Positions 32,442-42,958 are shown, counted from the stretch's first letter. The stretch: DNA of 64,000 bases from Trichodelitschia bisporula (GCA_010356995.1 ML996688.1:744001-808000); one strand, 5' to 3'. Notes: generated by a model not told the origin, from the sequence alone. Numbers and translations are program-made.

Positions 32442-33436
32442 TCAAAGGTTGTTGTCTTCCTTTCCATCGCCCAACTTCGGAAGCGCCGTGTTCAAGAAGC
32501 CCTCAAGGTGGTCGATCTCGTCCATATCGGCCGAGTGCGCGAGGTTGCTATCACCGTCAGTGTCCGTCTGGCTCAAACCACCCAACGTACGGATAGGTCC
32601 TGAAGTCCACCTTGTACCCCCAATCCTTGAGCAACTTGGACGACGTGGTTCCCCACTCGTACTTGACCACCTGATCCTGATCGCCATGCGCCATGAAGAC
32701 CTGCGTCTCTTTGTTCGCATCACCCTTCGCGTCAACCAGGCTCTTGAACTTCCCCGGCATGAGTACGTAGCAGCTGAGCGCAAAGATGCCGCCCAGGCGC
32801 TCCGGATAGCTCAAGCCCGAAAGCAGCGCAATCGCGCCGCCCTGGCTAAATCCGCCGATTATAATGCGCGAAGCCGGTATCCCCGCCGTGACTTCGTCAT
32901 CGATTAGGCTCTGGAAGAAGTCGCGGGAGCGAATGATGCCGGTCTCGTCTTCGGGCTGGTTCGGGGCAGGGTAAGAAACCTAGGCCGTCAACCTCCAAGG
33001 GTGCTTGGGGGAAAGGAAGCGGGTCTGCACCCTTCTTACTAGGTCGTACCAACCCGGCATACGCATCCCGCCATTCTACACCATAAGTGTTATGTCCAAA
33101 GGCCCGTGGGCCGAGGAGGCTGACTACGCACCAGCGTGATGGGGATGTTTGGCGCGTTCGGGAAGACGAACTTGACTTCTTCGAACTTGTTCCGTCGGCG
33201 CCAGTTCTCGGCGAGGAAGAGCCTGACATGGAGCTCACCGTTAATGGCATCTTTCTGGGGATGGTAAGGAGTGGTGGAGCAAGGGACGCTCACCAGCCTG
33301 CTCCGCTGCGGGGTGTTAGCCTGGGGGTCCAGCGCGGGGTAAGTCCATCCTACCTATCTCCCAGGCCGTGGGCTACGATCACAGTGGCTGTATGGCGCTT
33401 GAGCGCCGGAACCACAAGGGCCGCTGCACTGGGCAT
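32442..33436 (-). CDS. Acyl-protein thioesterase / phospholipase-carboxylesterase family
   Basis: Six exons: 33354-33436, 33294-33305, 33132-33222, 33040-33075, 32591-32979 and 32442-32547, giving 238 residues. The second exon is only 12 nt. The protein has HGLGDSGAGW early, NAPNIPIT, NGGMRMPGWYDL, the nucleophile Ser in GGFSQGG, Asp in MAHGDQDQVV and the His in NLAHSADMDE. The Ser-Asp-His triad is complete. Apt1-type enzymes remove palmitate from proteins (G-alpha, Ras) in the cytosol. Some relatives are carboxylesterases or lysophospholipases. It is divergent from the endonuclease III-like gene. The exon chain is firm because each join is GT-AG, in phase and restores family motifs. Confidence 0.92.
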
Positions 33437-34429
33437 CTTGTCAATACACAGGATCTTGTGATACTAACGAAGGACAGGTTGTTGGAGCTGTTCAATCGTC
33501 TTCGCCCTGTCCCCTCCACTGTTCAAAACGTCCCAGCAAGCCACGGCGGTTTCGGCGCCCGGACTCCGAAGAGGGGGTGTAGCGCTTTGTCACGTGAACC
33601 CGCTAAGGTTACCCGTTACGTCCTAGCGGCCCTTGAGCACACTGGCCAATGAACGTGCTGCATTTTGGAGCGTAGATAAATTCCAACGTCCAATGTCGAT
33701 ATTCTTCCATCCCAAACCTCCTCTCCGTGAACCTTTCCTCCCAAACCTTCATCATTCACCGTTTTCTGCAGTTAGGTACCAAGCGCTGGGCACGTGACGG
33801 CGGAAACCCACACATCGCGACCACAGACAGCGAAAGCAAGCTTCCCGTCCGAAGCCTCCTTTCTACGAACTTTTCATCCCAAACCTTCACCATTCACACT
33901 TCGAGCCAACGAATCACACAGCGCATTCACCGTTTTCTACAGTGAGGTGCCAGGTCACGGGCACAGGGCAGCGGACACCCACACATCACGTGCTCCTACC
34001 GCGACAACCTCAAGTTTCCAAGATCAAACCTTTCCGCCAGCTTTCCAGAAGCTCAGACGTTCCTGCCTCGTTCTCTCGACTCCGGAGGACTCGGCCGAAG
34101 GTTTTTCCTGGTCATCTACGGTTCAGGGTGGTCATTGTCACCAGAATCTTTGTAAGTAAAACCCGAGGCCCTCTCCTTGACTTGCGAACTCCACACATCA
34201 TCACTCCACATACATCTTTCATTACTATACATATACCCAACCCGCAAACTGAACAGGATCATTACTGTTCCTTACCTTATGATATATATCATTAACCCTG
34301 AACTATTGTGTTCAGTCTTTACTTCCTCGCTCAATCTTGAGCACCATGTCATCGTCTCTCAGGTACTGACAATTAATATCTCAGATCTCCGGTCCAATTG
34401 CTAACTCAGGAAGAGACGTGACCATCACC
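33437..34429. promoter_or_regulatory. Divergent promoter region with three CACGTG sites
   Basis: About 1 kb between the thioesterase and the glycosylase start codons. CACGTG motifs lie at 33591-33596, 33791-33796 and 33987-33992, spaced about 200 bp, the last two inside a duplicated block. CACGTG is the core site of bHLH factors of the Cbf1/Pho4/SREBP type. Whether any is used is unknown. Confidence 0.5.
33729..33990 (+). repeat. Imperfect direct duplication upstream of the glycosylase gene
   Basis: Copy one (33729-33819) and copy two (33867-33990) both begin GAACNTTTCNTCCCAAACCTTCA. Both later contain ATTCACCGTTTTCT-CAGT-AGGT-CCA and end in CACACATC-CG. Copy two has an extra segment of about 33 bp in the middle. 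Divergence is moderate, so the duplication is not recent. Confidence 0.7.
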
Positions 34430-35935
34430 ATGACTTCGTCGCCTCAGGACGCTGTTGCCTCGGCCAATGGCCCTGTAAGTCCCAACCCCCCCTTTATCAT
34501 TTCCACAATAACTCACACCACTCAGTCCTTCCCTCCGAAAAAGTTGGCGCCGATCTCTCTTGGGCGTTCTCCGTACCCCAATCATCAGCATCCGACCGCG
34601 GAGGAGGCTACAGAGGTCACCAACCGCCTCATGAAGGTACACGAGCCCGTGATCCAGCCGACGAAGGTTCCACCGCCGTTGAAGAACGTCGCGACCTGCG
34701 GCGAAGTCCCGTCCGTCCTCGACGCCCTCGTTCGGACTCGAATCTCCGCGGCGACCACTTTCGACAAGGCGAACGCGACCATTGCCGCTCTCGTCAAGAC
34801 TTTCGGCGAGTCGGAGTCCTGCTCGGGCACCGTCAACTACGAGAAGGTGTACCAGTCGTCGCCGGACGAACTGGAACGCGTTCTGCGCATCGGTGGTCTT
34901 GCAAAGATTAAGACCAAGGATATCAAGGAGATGCTGGACTACTGCTACCAGCTGGTTCAGAACAGGATCGATCCTGCCGATCCGATGTCCGCAGAGCGTG
35001 AGCTTCTGGAGTCGCTGCAGTACATGTTCAACCTTTCGAAGGAAGAGGCATACCAGGAGCTCAACAAGTTCCCTGGTGTCGGCGTCAAGACGGCGGCGTG
35101 TGTCATGCTCTTCTGCCTTAAGCAGCCGACCTTTGCAGTCGACACGCATGTCTTCCGCATCGCGAAGTGGCTCAACTGGGTGCCTGCGAAGGCTAACGAA
35201 ATCAAGACCTTTGCGCATTGCGACATGCGCATCCCGGACCATCTCAAGTATCCGCTGCATCAGCTGTTCATTACCCACGGGAAGAACTGCCACAAGTGCG
35301 TAGCTCAGACCAAGCCGGGTTCGAAGGAGTGGAATGAATCCTGCTGTGTGCTCGAGGACCTCCTCACGCGCACCAAGTCCGAGCATTCGAGGCCGACTCA
35401 CCGTTCCTCCGACGCTGAGGCCGTAGCATCCCCCGTCGACGCTGAGGCAGAGGCATCTCCTCCCGATGCTGAGGTAGAGGAACCCCTCCCCTCCTCCTCT
35501 TCCGACGAGTCCGACTCCGACAAGATCGTTATGTCGCAGGATCCCAACCAGGGTATCATCAAGAGCGAGCCCGGCAACCCTCGCAAGCGCTCCATAGCCG
35601 CCCTGGCCCCGGTTGAGGAGGATGATTCCGACCACGCCGACGACGCGGATGCCTTCCCTCCGGAGACCGACGACTCGGGTGATGACGACTTCTCCCCAAC
35701 CGGCAAACCTGCCAAGCGCTCCAAGGTTGCAAAAGGCAAGGCCGTCGCCACTCCTGCCACGCGCAAGGCTCTGCCGCGCAAGGCCAAGAAGGAGTCTCCG
35801 AAGCAGATCCATCGCAATCCGCTTTACACCGACATGCGCCCCTTCCCCGGTATGCCGTACAAGAAGGACGAGGACGACAAGGACGACGGCGTTCCGGGCC
35901 TGTTGGGTGCTGGCAACGCTGTTGACGCCAACTAG
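34430..35935 (+). CDS. Endonuclease III-like DNA glycosylase (HhH-GPD) with long charged tail
   Basis: The ATG at 34430 is followed after 15 codons by a 51-bp GT-AG intron (34475-34525) that has no stop and is a multiple of three. The spliced protein is about 484 residues. The HhH-GPD domain spans roughly residues 70-290, with the helix-hairpin-helix FPGVGVKTAACV (catalytic Lys) and the catalytic Asp in TFAVDTHVFRIAKW. Cys residues after the domain (CHKC, then CC 14 residues on) do not follow the usual C-x6-C-x2-C-x5-C cluster spacing. The C-terminal 200 residues are acidic then basic (KRSKVAKGKAV), giving probable nuclear localisation. Role by family: removal of oxidised bases in base excision repair. 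The antisense strand is open over nearly the whole length, a composition effect. Confidence 0.88.
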   Translation: MTSSPQDAVASANGPVSPNPPFIISTITHTTQSFPPKKLAPISLGRSPYPNHQHPTAEEATEVTNRLMKVHEPVIQPTKVPPPLKNVATCGEVPSVLDALVRTRISAATTFDKANATIAALVKTFGESESCSGTVNYEKVYQSSPDELERVLRIGGLAKIKTKDIKEMLDYCYQLVQNRIDPADPMSAERELLESLQYMFNLSKEEAYQELNKFPGVGVKTAACVMLFCLKQPTFAVDTHVFRIAKWLNWVPAKANEIKTFAHCDMRIPDHLKYPLHQLFITHGKNCHKCVAQTKPGSKEWNESCCVLEDLLTRTKSEHSRPTHRSSDAEAVASPVDAEAEASPPDAEVEEPLPSSSSDESDSDKIVMSQDPNQGIIKSEPGNPRKRSIAALAPVEEDDSDHADDADAFPPETDDSGDDDFSPTGKPAKRSKVAKGKAVATPATRKALPRKAKKESPKQIHRNPLYTDMRPFPGMPYKKDEDDKDDGVPGLLGAGNAVDAN

Positions 35936-36288
35936 CACCCCACTGGGGCCGCTCTTCGGTCGACATCTAGGATGGTTTTTTTTCCCCTAGTTTTATCATG
36001 TATCGTTGTGGGTGGGCGGCTGATTGCATTGCGTTCCAGCATGGCGTTCGGATATGGGGGATCTAACTGGGTGTTGATCGTGTGGTATGTTTTCTGCTTC
36101 GGGCGTTTCGGACAGGATCACAGATACCCATGGGGGGAGTTTCGGATCTTCATAAGAAGTAGAATACACAATATTCTGCAATTGCCTTCCCAGTGACCGT
36201 GAGACAAGCATGTATCAAGTTCCTAACCGCAGACAATACACGATAAAGCCCCAACGCCTTCCCATTCCCCTTTCAGGTGCAACCCAGC
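35936..36288. other. Convergent 3' intergenic region
   Basis: About 350 bp between the glycosylase stop and the Ssu72 stop on the other strand. Nothing recognised. Confidence 0.5.
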
Positions 36289-37630
36289 CTAGAACCAAGC
36301 CAGCGTCCACAACGCCGGCAAATGCGGCCACCTCTCCTGCCACTCAGCCAGAAGAACCGGCACCCGCTCATCAAAACCAGTCCTGCTCCCCTGATCCCAC
36401 GTCCCAGGATTCTTCTCCCTCTCCTGTCTCGCCGCCTCATTCAACCGTCCCGCCAGATCAAGAATCGCCTTCCCCCCCACCAGTGCCTCCTCGTGATTAT
36501 CCTTAATGTCCACGTTGAACACATGCACAGGACGATTCATCGGCGCGCCCCGCATGAGCAAATCATCCACCACGGCATCCCAACACTTCTCCTCACACGT
36601 GATAACCACATCCACGACGCCCGCCTCGGTACCCTGCGAACCGCTATCCGCCTTAAACCGCTCGGACACGCGCGGCGTCCCGACTTTCCAGTCTTGCCAT
36701 CGCTCGGGGCCAAATTTGACGTTGCGGTTGCGGTCGAGCATGGGGAGCAGCCCGTTGGCGCGGTACAGGCGTGGATCTTTGGTCGCGAGTTCGGTGTAGA
36801 TTTGATCGTAGGAGGTTTTGTTGAAGTTGTAGACGTTGGGTTGGGTTATTGAGGGCCCTGGGAGGCGGACGAGGGAGCCGGTGCCGAAGGATATGACGGG
36901 GTAGTTGGCGGAGGCGAGTTGGAGGTGGGCTTCCATGGATCTGATGGGTTAGCGGTGTCATGAGGGAGGGGGATGGGCGTGACATGTTTAAGGGATTGGA
37001 TGAGAGATATGCTTGGGAACGGCTATGCTTGGGGACGTTGGGATGAAGGTCTCGGACAGAGCAGGAGAAGCGAAAGAGGCCAAGGGCCATCCGAGAAAAA
37101 TTGTGGCCGTCCTCTCTGAGCGCCTTCGCGGACGGGGGCGGCCACGACATTTTCTGGTGGCCATTTGGCATCGTGTGGACCATAATTGATTCGTGTATTA
37201 CAGTAATGATGTTATAGGCACAAAGCAAGAGGTTGCGTTTAGCGTAGTCTCTGAGAGCAACGCAGCTACAATCGAGACGTTCAAAGCCGCAAGCGAGCAC
37301 CGACAGCATGGCATAGCTATGCCCTTCTGCATGCTTGACGAGCAGCACCAGCGTTCCACCAAGCATAGTCACAGCCATAGTATATATCGCCTGGGCAGTA
37401 TGTGGGCACGAAGATGCAACATACCGATTGTTGTTACTCGCACAGACCGTGCAGAATTTGAGCTTGTAGTCGTCACCGCTGTTGGACTTGGCCCCAGCGG
37501 ATCCATCGCTCGGAGCTTGAACCTGTTGTGTTGTGGTATCTGGCACTGACTCTGGTGGTGGCGGTGGGGGTGGTGGAGGTGGCGCCGCAGCCCGCGTACG
37601 TGCAAGACGAGGGTCGGCCGGAGCAGCCAT
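36289..37630 (-). CDS. ssu72: RNA polymerase II CTD phosphatase Ssu72
   Basis: Two exons, 37425-37630 and 36289-36940, are separated by an unusually long 484-bp intron. The N-terminus carries a Pro run. The catalytic CX5R loop is built across the splice: [11 protein letters not shown] joined to [11 protein letters not shown]. The rest reads [26 protein letters not shown] and [11 protein letters not shown], and later the Ssu72-specific [11 protein letters not shown]. Length (285 residues) is normal plus the Pro-rich leader. Ssu72 removes phosphate from Ser5/Ser7 of the polymerase CTD and works in the cleavage and polyadenylation factor, in the nucleus. The intron is open in the upstream frame (see findings). 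The gene is divergent from the SH3 gene, with about 2.9 kb between. Confidence 0.94.
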
Positions 37631-40568
37631 GGCGGAAGGGTGGAGGACTGTGAAGGTCGATGGAAGGCCTGAGGTCGCTATTCAAGCAATACGGCAGTCT
37701 ACAAAGCAACTGTCAGTCTGTACTCAGTCTCGTGGCTAGTAAACAGCTCAAGCGTTTGCATAACAAGCAGTCGATCAGTAGTTGCGTAATATTAAGTATC
37801 CTCATTCCGCAGTAGGACAGCTCCAATAATAAGTTTCATCACGGACAACAGGCGCGTGGGGGACATCAAAAAGAGGCGCACATACCGTTACAATCAGACC
37901 AGGGATAGCAAGCCTTTGAAGTATGATGGCGGAGGATGGTGTGGTTGTGGTGATAGTTGGCGATGGATGGCAGATTTGAGGAACGTCAGTCAGCACCTGT
38001 CGTCGGCATGACAGTAGGCCCGAAGTCACATGAGCGCAAGGTGATGGGCTCGGCGATTTCAGAGTGTCCGTGCGTCCATCTGTCGCTCTGTGTGGCTCAA
38101 ACACGGTGGCGTCAGCTCTGCTGTGGCCACGTCTATTTTTGGCTCTGTCTTGCTGCCTCTCTTACCCGGGCCTCTCACATCTCACCAACGCCCTCCCCCG
38201 CCAAAGCATCTCTCGTCCGAACCGCCGGCCTCCGATTCCCCGCCAGCGCAAAGCACATCGTGTACCGTGCAACGAGGTCAGACTGCTGACGATGGCCGAA
38301 GGCCACAGCGGACGCGGCTCCAAGTCTGTGCTTCGTGGCCCTGCATACTGGACGACAAGGCTGGGTGTTCACGGACCTGGATGAAGGTTGCGGTTGTGGA
38401 AGGGCTCGTGGAAGCTGGAACGTCCACAGAAGACGAGGGAAAGAGTCTGGAGAAATGCGAGTGACCTCCAGACCTGGACACATTGGACGGGGATGTTAGT
38501 TTCTCACGGCGGGAAAAGCCCAGGCTTGACTTGAAACGCGCCCAAGCAATCGGCGTGGAGTCCAGGCGTCCATGTTGCATGCCGAGAACGGATGTACTTT
38601 GATCATGTACCTCCCCCGTCCGAACTGCAATATGTCCAAGGTGGGTTTGATTAGGTTGACACCTCGAAATAGCAAAGATTATAAGTCCGAGCGTTGATCG
38701 TTGATGGGCCCCAGGTTCGTAACATCAATCTGATGCCATGCTGGACCGGTGCGCGGTCTGCCGGTCTGTTTGGCAAAGACAAAGAGTTTCGAGATACTTC
38801 AACGTGTGCTGTACCAGCCCTATCGAGTCTAGTATCCCCATCTGCGGATCGCAGTTTCGGATTGATGTTGGCTTAACTCGACGTTGGAATGAGCAGTCAT
38901 CAACAGATTGCCCAGCATAGACTGGTGACTGTTCAACAAAACGGTATCACTCATCCGGCCGGAGGATGAGCTGGCTGTCAATCACGACGACGATGCAGAT
39001 GGACAGCAAACGGGGTTGATGTTGCATGTCGTCTCGCAGGCCATGGCAGCGAATCGGCTGATGATATGTGGAGAGGGGCGGTCAGGCACAGGATTCGTCG
39101 TGTCGCGTCCTTTCCATAATTAGGGAATCCGTCTCGTAAACCTCGTTCGCCTGCCATCCTAAGCTGAGGAAGAGTGGTGAAGGAGGACAACAGTGGGCAG
39201 GTGGTTTGCTGAAGGCAGCTCAACTTGAGTTTTATGGGCAGCTGTCAGAGCTGAAGGCGGGGGTCGAGGGATGATAACCTCACCGCTTGCTGATCGCATT
39301 CTTGCTGGACATTGGCTCGCTGGTCAGGCAGAGAAGTCGTGATCCAGCCTCCTCTTCAGAGATACGAAAGCAGACGAGCAGCAGGAAAGGCGCAAGATGG
39401 TGTTTGTTGCACGAATGGGATAGGACAGCGCAAAACAACTAAAATTTATCATCATTGCCATCCAGTCGTCCAGCCGTCCATCGGCTCTGCATTCCCCTGC
39501 TCCGCGTCTCTTGTCTCGTAGTTGGTGATCGCTTTCCCCTTCCTCTCTCGATTCTCAAGTCTCCATTCCCCGCCTCCCCTCCCCTCTCCCCCCTCCCGAA
39601 CTGATCTATCACTCCCGCTTCTCACCCCTCAACATCAACCCCACCCACAACATTCCCCGCACGCCTTGTCGTATTTCCCACGGACCACATCTTCCCCTCT
39701 ATATCTCCAGTCAACAACCACAACATCTTCTCCATTATCAGCCTCCCATTAGATACCTTAGGCTCTGTTCTCTTTACCATCCCCTCCCCCCCTCCTCTTA
39801 GCGCCGAGCCCTCAGACCCTTGCCTTCCGCCCGCCAACCAGCTCCGCCATCCCGACTCCCGAACTCTCTCTCACAAACCTCTCGCCTCCTCCCTCCAAAT
39901 CCAACACCTCTCACTGTCTCCCGTCTCGGGTCGCTACTCGCTCCAGCTGGAGCCGCGACCTTACTACACCCGCCTTGAGCCTCTCCCAGCCTCAGCCTCC
40001 CCCCCCCCCCCCCCCCCGAACCGCTCGAGTCAGCCCCCCTCTCCCCGTTACGTTGTGCCTGCATCTATTCACAGCCGCAAGCTGCCTTCCCTCTACGCAC
40101 ACCCAACCCACCTACCCACAGACAACCCCCCCTGGAAGCGATCACAGCCCAGCCAGCCTCCAGGCTACGAGCACAACTTACCGCTCAGATACCCGCTGGA
40201 ATCGCATCTCGTCGGCACTCGGCGCAAACACAGCCAGGCGCCAATACTCTCGTCGTGCAGGTGAGCGCGGCAAAAACGCTGCGCTTGCGTATCCCTTGAC
40301 CACGGTTGGCGCTTTACCCCATCTTTGCGCCAAACTATTGTCTTCGAGCATCGTGGCCGTTTTGAGTCTTCAAATTTCCTCACTGCGACTCCGAGCTCCG
40401 CCTCAACCACGTCTCGATTTCCTAGTCTTGCTGGCTGCCGCATGAACATCGGGTTGCCGCTCTTCGGTATCGTCTCGTCTCATCTCTTCCGTTGCGCCGC
40501 AGCGTCGGAAGGCATCCCACAACTGTTAGCTGCGGTCCGAACATTGTGTTTCGGACAGAGAATAACAG
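37631..40568. promoter_or_regulatory. Long divergent intergenic region with CT-rich leader and C19 run
   Basis: About 2.9 kb between ssu72 and the SH3 gene. No convincing gene lies here. From about 39500 to 40450 the plus strand is strongly C/T-rich, probably the promoter and long leader of the SH3 gene, including an uninterrupted run of 19 C at 39999-40017. Several small upstream open frames lie in that leader. Confidence 0.5.
39999..40017 (+). repeat. Homopolymer C19
   Basis: Nineteen consecutive C in the probable leader of the SH3 gene. Long G/C homopolymers are prone to length error in sequencing and to length change in cells. Confidence 0.95.
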
Positions 40569-42164
40569 ATGGTAGAGCTGACAATGGCCGCGGTGCTGTC
40601 GCCACAAATGGCATCTCAGACGTCGCCAACCGTCGCATCCCCGCTCACAGCGGCTTCCCCGAACCCCAATCTCGCCGCACTACCTCCGCTCGTCACCTCT
40701 CCCGCGCTGCGATCGCAAAGTCTCCAGCGCACCGTGTACTCGAAGCACCGTCTATCGACCTTTTCGATGATGTCGAATGCCTCCGGCGCGCGGGGTAACT
40801 CGCGCTCACGGCCGCAGTCCATGGCCTTTCCGCATTTCCACTCAAGTCTGCCGTACACCCTCGTACGCGACTTTGCCTATCAGCCTTCCCACCCATGCCA
40901 TTACGGCCCGCCACCCGAGCAATCGGGCGTATCCACTCCGCAAAGCGAAGTACACCGCCGGTTATCAGATCCCGTGCCGAACTGGGACTCGAGGGGGTGG
41001 AGCGCGACTTCCTGGTCGGCCGGGGAGCACCTGCCAACGACGTCATTTGGCGACCACGACGGACCGCCCTGGAGCGAGGACGACGATCTGCAAAGCCCAG
41101 TAGTGACCAGCGCCCGTCACCGTAAAAACAAATCTAACGTCGTTGGATTCGACCAGCGCGGGCGCCCTCGAGACCGCCGGGACAACCCGCGGCGCGGCGC
41201 CTACACCGGCACAAACGGCGATGGCAGCCAGACGTACTACATCAGCGAACTGGATGAATCGGTCAACAGCCCCGGCGGCGAGTTCATCACCTACCCCCCC
41301 GCAACCGACTCCTCCCTCTCCGCGCCATCCAACGCAAACCGGCGCGACTCGCATTTCGCAACCACGCTCCCCAACCGGTCCTACACCGGCGTCACCTTCG
41401 AGGAAGAAACCTCCTCCCCTGGCTCAGCGCAAGACGATGACGATGATGATGCTTTCGAGGTGGACGAGAGCCGCTACAGCCGCGACTACCAATTCACAAT
41501 AGCGAGTCCGGACGAGGAAATGCACGGGCGCGCCGTCGCACTGTTTGACTTTGCGCGCGAAAATGAGAACGAGCTCCCGCTTAGCGAGGGTCAGGTTATT
41601 CTCGTGAGCTACCGCCATGGCCAGGGGTGGCTCGTCGCGCAGGACCCGAAGACGGGCGAGTCCGGCCTAGTCCCGGAGGAATATGTCCGGCTGTTGCGCG
41701 ACATTGAGGGCGGGTGGCAGAGCATTGTCAATGGCGAGACCGGGGTTGGGAGCTTGGATGCGGGTACGGGCGAGGCGCGCACGCCTACACAGGCGGATGT
41801 GGAGAAGGGGACGCCCGGTGGGCATCAGAAGACGCTGAGCATGGGTGGTGGTGGTGGTGGTGGTGGTGGTGGTGGTGGAGATGGGGAGTATTATGCGCCG
41901 GTTGTGAGCACGTTTTCGACTACGAGGGAGGATTTGGAAAAGTGGCCGCATCATTTGAGGGGGGGGCAAGTGCTTACGCCGGTTGTAGGGCCGGGGGAAA
42001 GGGGGGGTGAGGGGTTGGGTGGGGAGAAAGAGGAGGACAGACCCCGCACGGCGGTGCCAGATGCGAAGAAGGATGAGAAGAAGGCTGATGCTGTCGCTGT
42101 TAAGGAGACGGGCTCGCAGGCTGTGACACCTACGGGTGTGGTCAGCGAGAAGCCGATTTCCTAA
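40569..42164 (+). CDS. SH3 domain protein (Nbp2/Skb5-like)
   Basis: A single exon of 531 codons. A second Met five codons downstream is an alternative start. The first 300 residues are Ser/Pro-rich and probably disordered, with an acidic patch (QDDDDDDAFEVDE) just before one SH3 domain at about residues 320-375 (GRAVALFDFARENENELPLSEGQ, WLVAQDPKTGESGLVPEEYV). The ALFDF, W and PEEYV positions are intact. A run of 12 to 13 Gly encoded by GGT repeats and a charged tail follow. The single C-terminal SH3 and the overall plan resemble Nbp2 and fission yeast Skb5, adaptors of the HOG/cell integrity pathways (PAK kinase or PP2C recruitment). That assignment is inference. It is cytosolic, with no membrane segment. 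Confidence 0.88.
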   Translation: MVELTMAAVLSPQMASQTSPTVASPLTAASPNPNLAALPPLVTSPALRSQSLQRTVYSKHRLSTFSMMSNASGARGNSRSRPQSMAFPHFHSSLPYTLVRDFAYQPSHPCHYGPPPEQSGVSTPQSEVHRRLSDPVPNWDSRGWSATSWSAGEHLPTTSFGDHDGPPWSEDDDLQSPVVTSARHRKNKSNVVGFDQRGRPRDRRDNPRRGAYTGTNGDGSQTYYISELDESVNSPGGEFITYPPATDSSLSAPSNANRRDSHFATTLPNRSYTGVTFEEETSSPGSAQDDDDDDAFEVDESRYSRDYQFTIASPDEEMHGRAVALFDFARENENELPLSEGQVILVSYRHGQGWLVAQDPKTGESGLVPEEYVRLLRDIEGGWQSIVNGETGVGSLDAGTGEARTPTQADVEKGTPGGHQKTLSMGGGGGGGGGGGGDGEYYAPVVSTFSTTREDLEKWPHHLRGGQVLTPVVGPGERGGEGLGGEKEEDRPRTAVPDAKKDEKKADAVAVKETGSQAVTPTGVVSEKPIS

Positions 42165-42958
42165 CGCGAGTGCGGCGGATGTTGGATCCCCGGCCCTGTC
42201 TTTGGACCAGCGCTGGATTCTGCTGTATACAGCCGCTCCGACTGCCGGCTGTAGAGCGTCGTCGTGAGGCACACGCTCTCCCCTTACCGCTCCGCGCGCG
42301 AAGCGTGGATCGGGACTCCCGTCCCCAGCGGCGCGGGAGCAGGCAGGCAGGCGGTCGGTCAGCAGTCTTTTGGATCGACTACAGGTCTTCTTCCGTGTGT
42401 TTGGTGTTTCTGTTTTGGATTTTGCATGGCGCGTGGGGCATGGTGGGAGCGCTTGGTGGCTAGCGTTTGGGTTCGGCCGGCGGGCGGTGGTGGATCGCGG
42501 TTTTGCTGGTGCATTGGTTGGCTGGGGGGGGGGGGGGGGGGGGGGCATTGGTGGAGCGTTGTGTCTTTAGAGATGGTAGTAATAGAAGGGATGTGGAAGA
42601 TGTACAGTGTTGCGCGTGAGACCTGATACTGCAAAGTGATGTTATGTCCAGCTCTCCGCCGTTGCTATCTAGACTAGATCTAGCACCTCGGAGTACAGCC
42701 TTGGGAAAGTATGTCTACGATTTCAGTCATCTCCTGCTGTAGCTTGACCGCATATCTCGCCGTCAAATCGTCAATCCACCGGGTATCGTATCATCCTCAC
42801 CACCAGCCTTCTTGGCATCCACCCATCTCACGCTCTCCCACCACCGAACCATCCCACGAAAAACGCCCATCACCATCGAACCTCCTCCCCAAAAAAAAAA
42901 ACACCATACGCCCATCCGCCGTCATCTAGACAGCAATGCAACTCCCTCCCACAAGCAC
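42165..42958. other. Convergent 3' intergenic region with G22 run
   Basis: About 790 bp between the SH3 gene stop and the Skt5 stop. It contains an uninterrupted run of 22 G (42524-42545) and a short A-run near 42890-42901. No gene seen. Confidence 0.6.
42524..42545 (+). repeat. Homopolymer G22
   Basis: Twenty-two consecutive G about 360 bp after the SH3 gene stop codon, probably in its 3' untranslated region or just beyond. The exact length may be unreliable. Confidence 0.95.

Noticed and set aside
34406-35938. 510-codon open frame antisense to the endonuclease III-like gene
   Set aside because: It mirrors the sense gene exactly, has no recognisable domain, and is explained by GC-rich codon choice in the sense strand.
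41667-42548. 293-codon antisense frame over the end of the SH3 gene
   Set aside because: Low-complexity Pro/Thr/Arg composition created by the Gly repeat and G-run on the sense strand.
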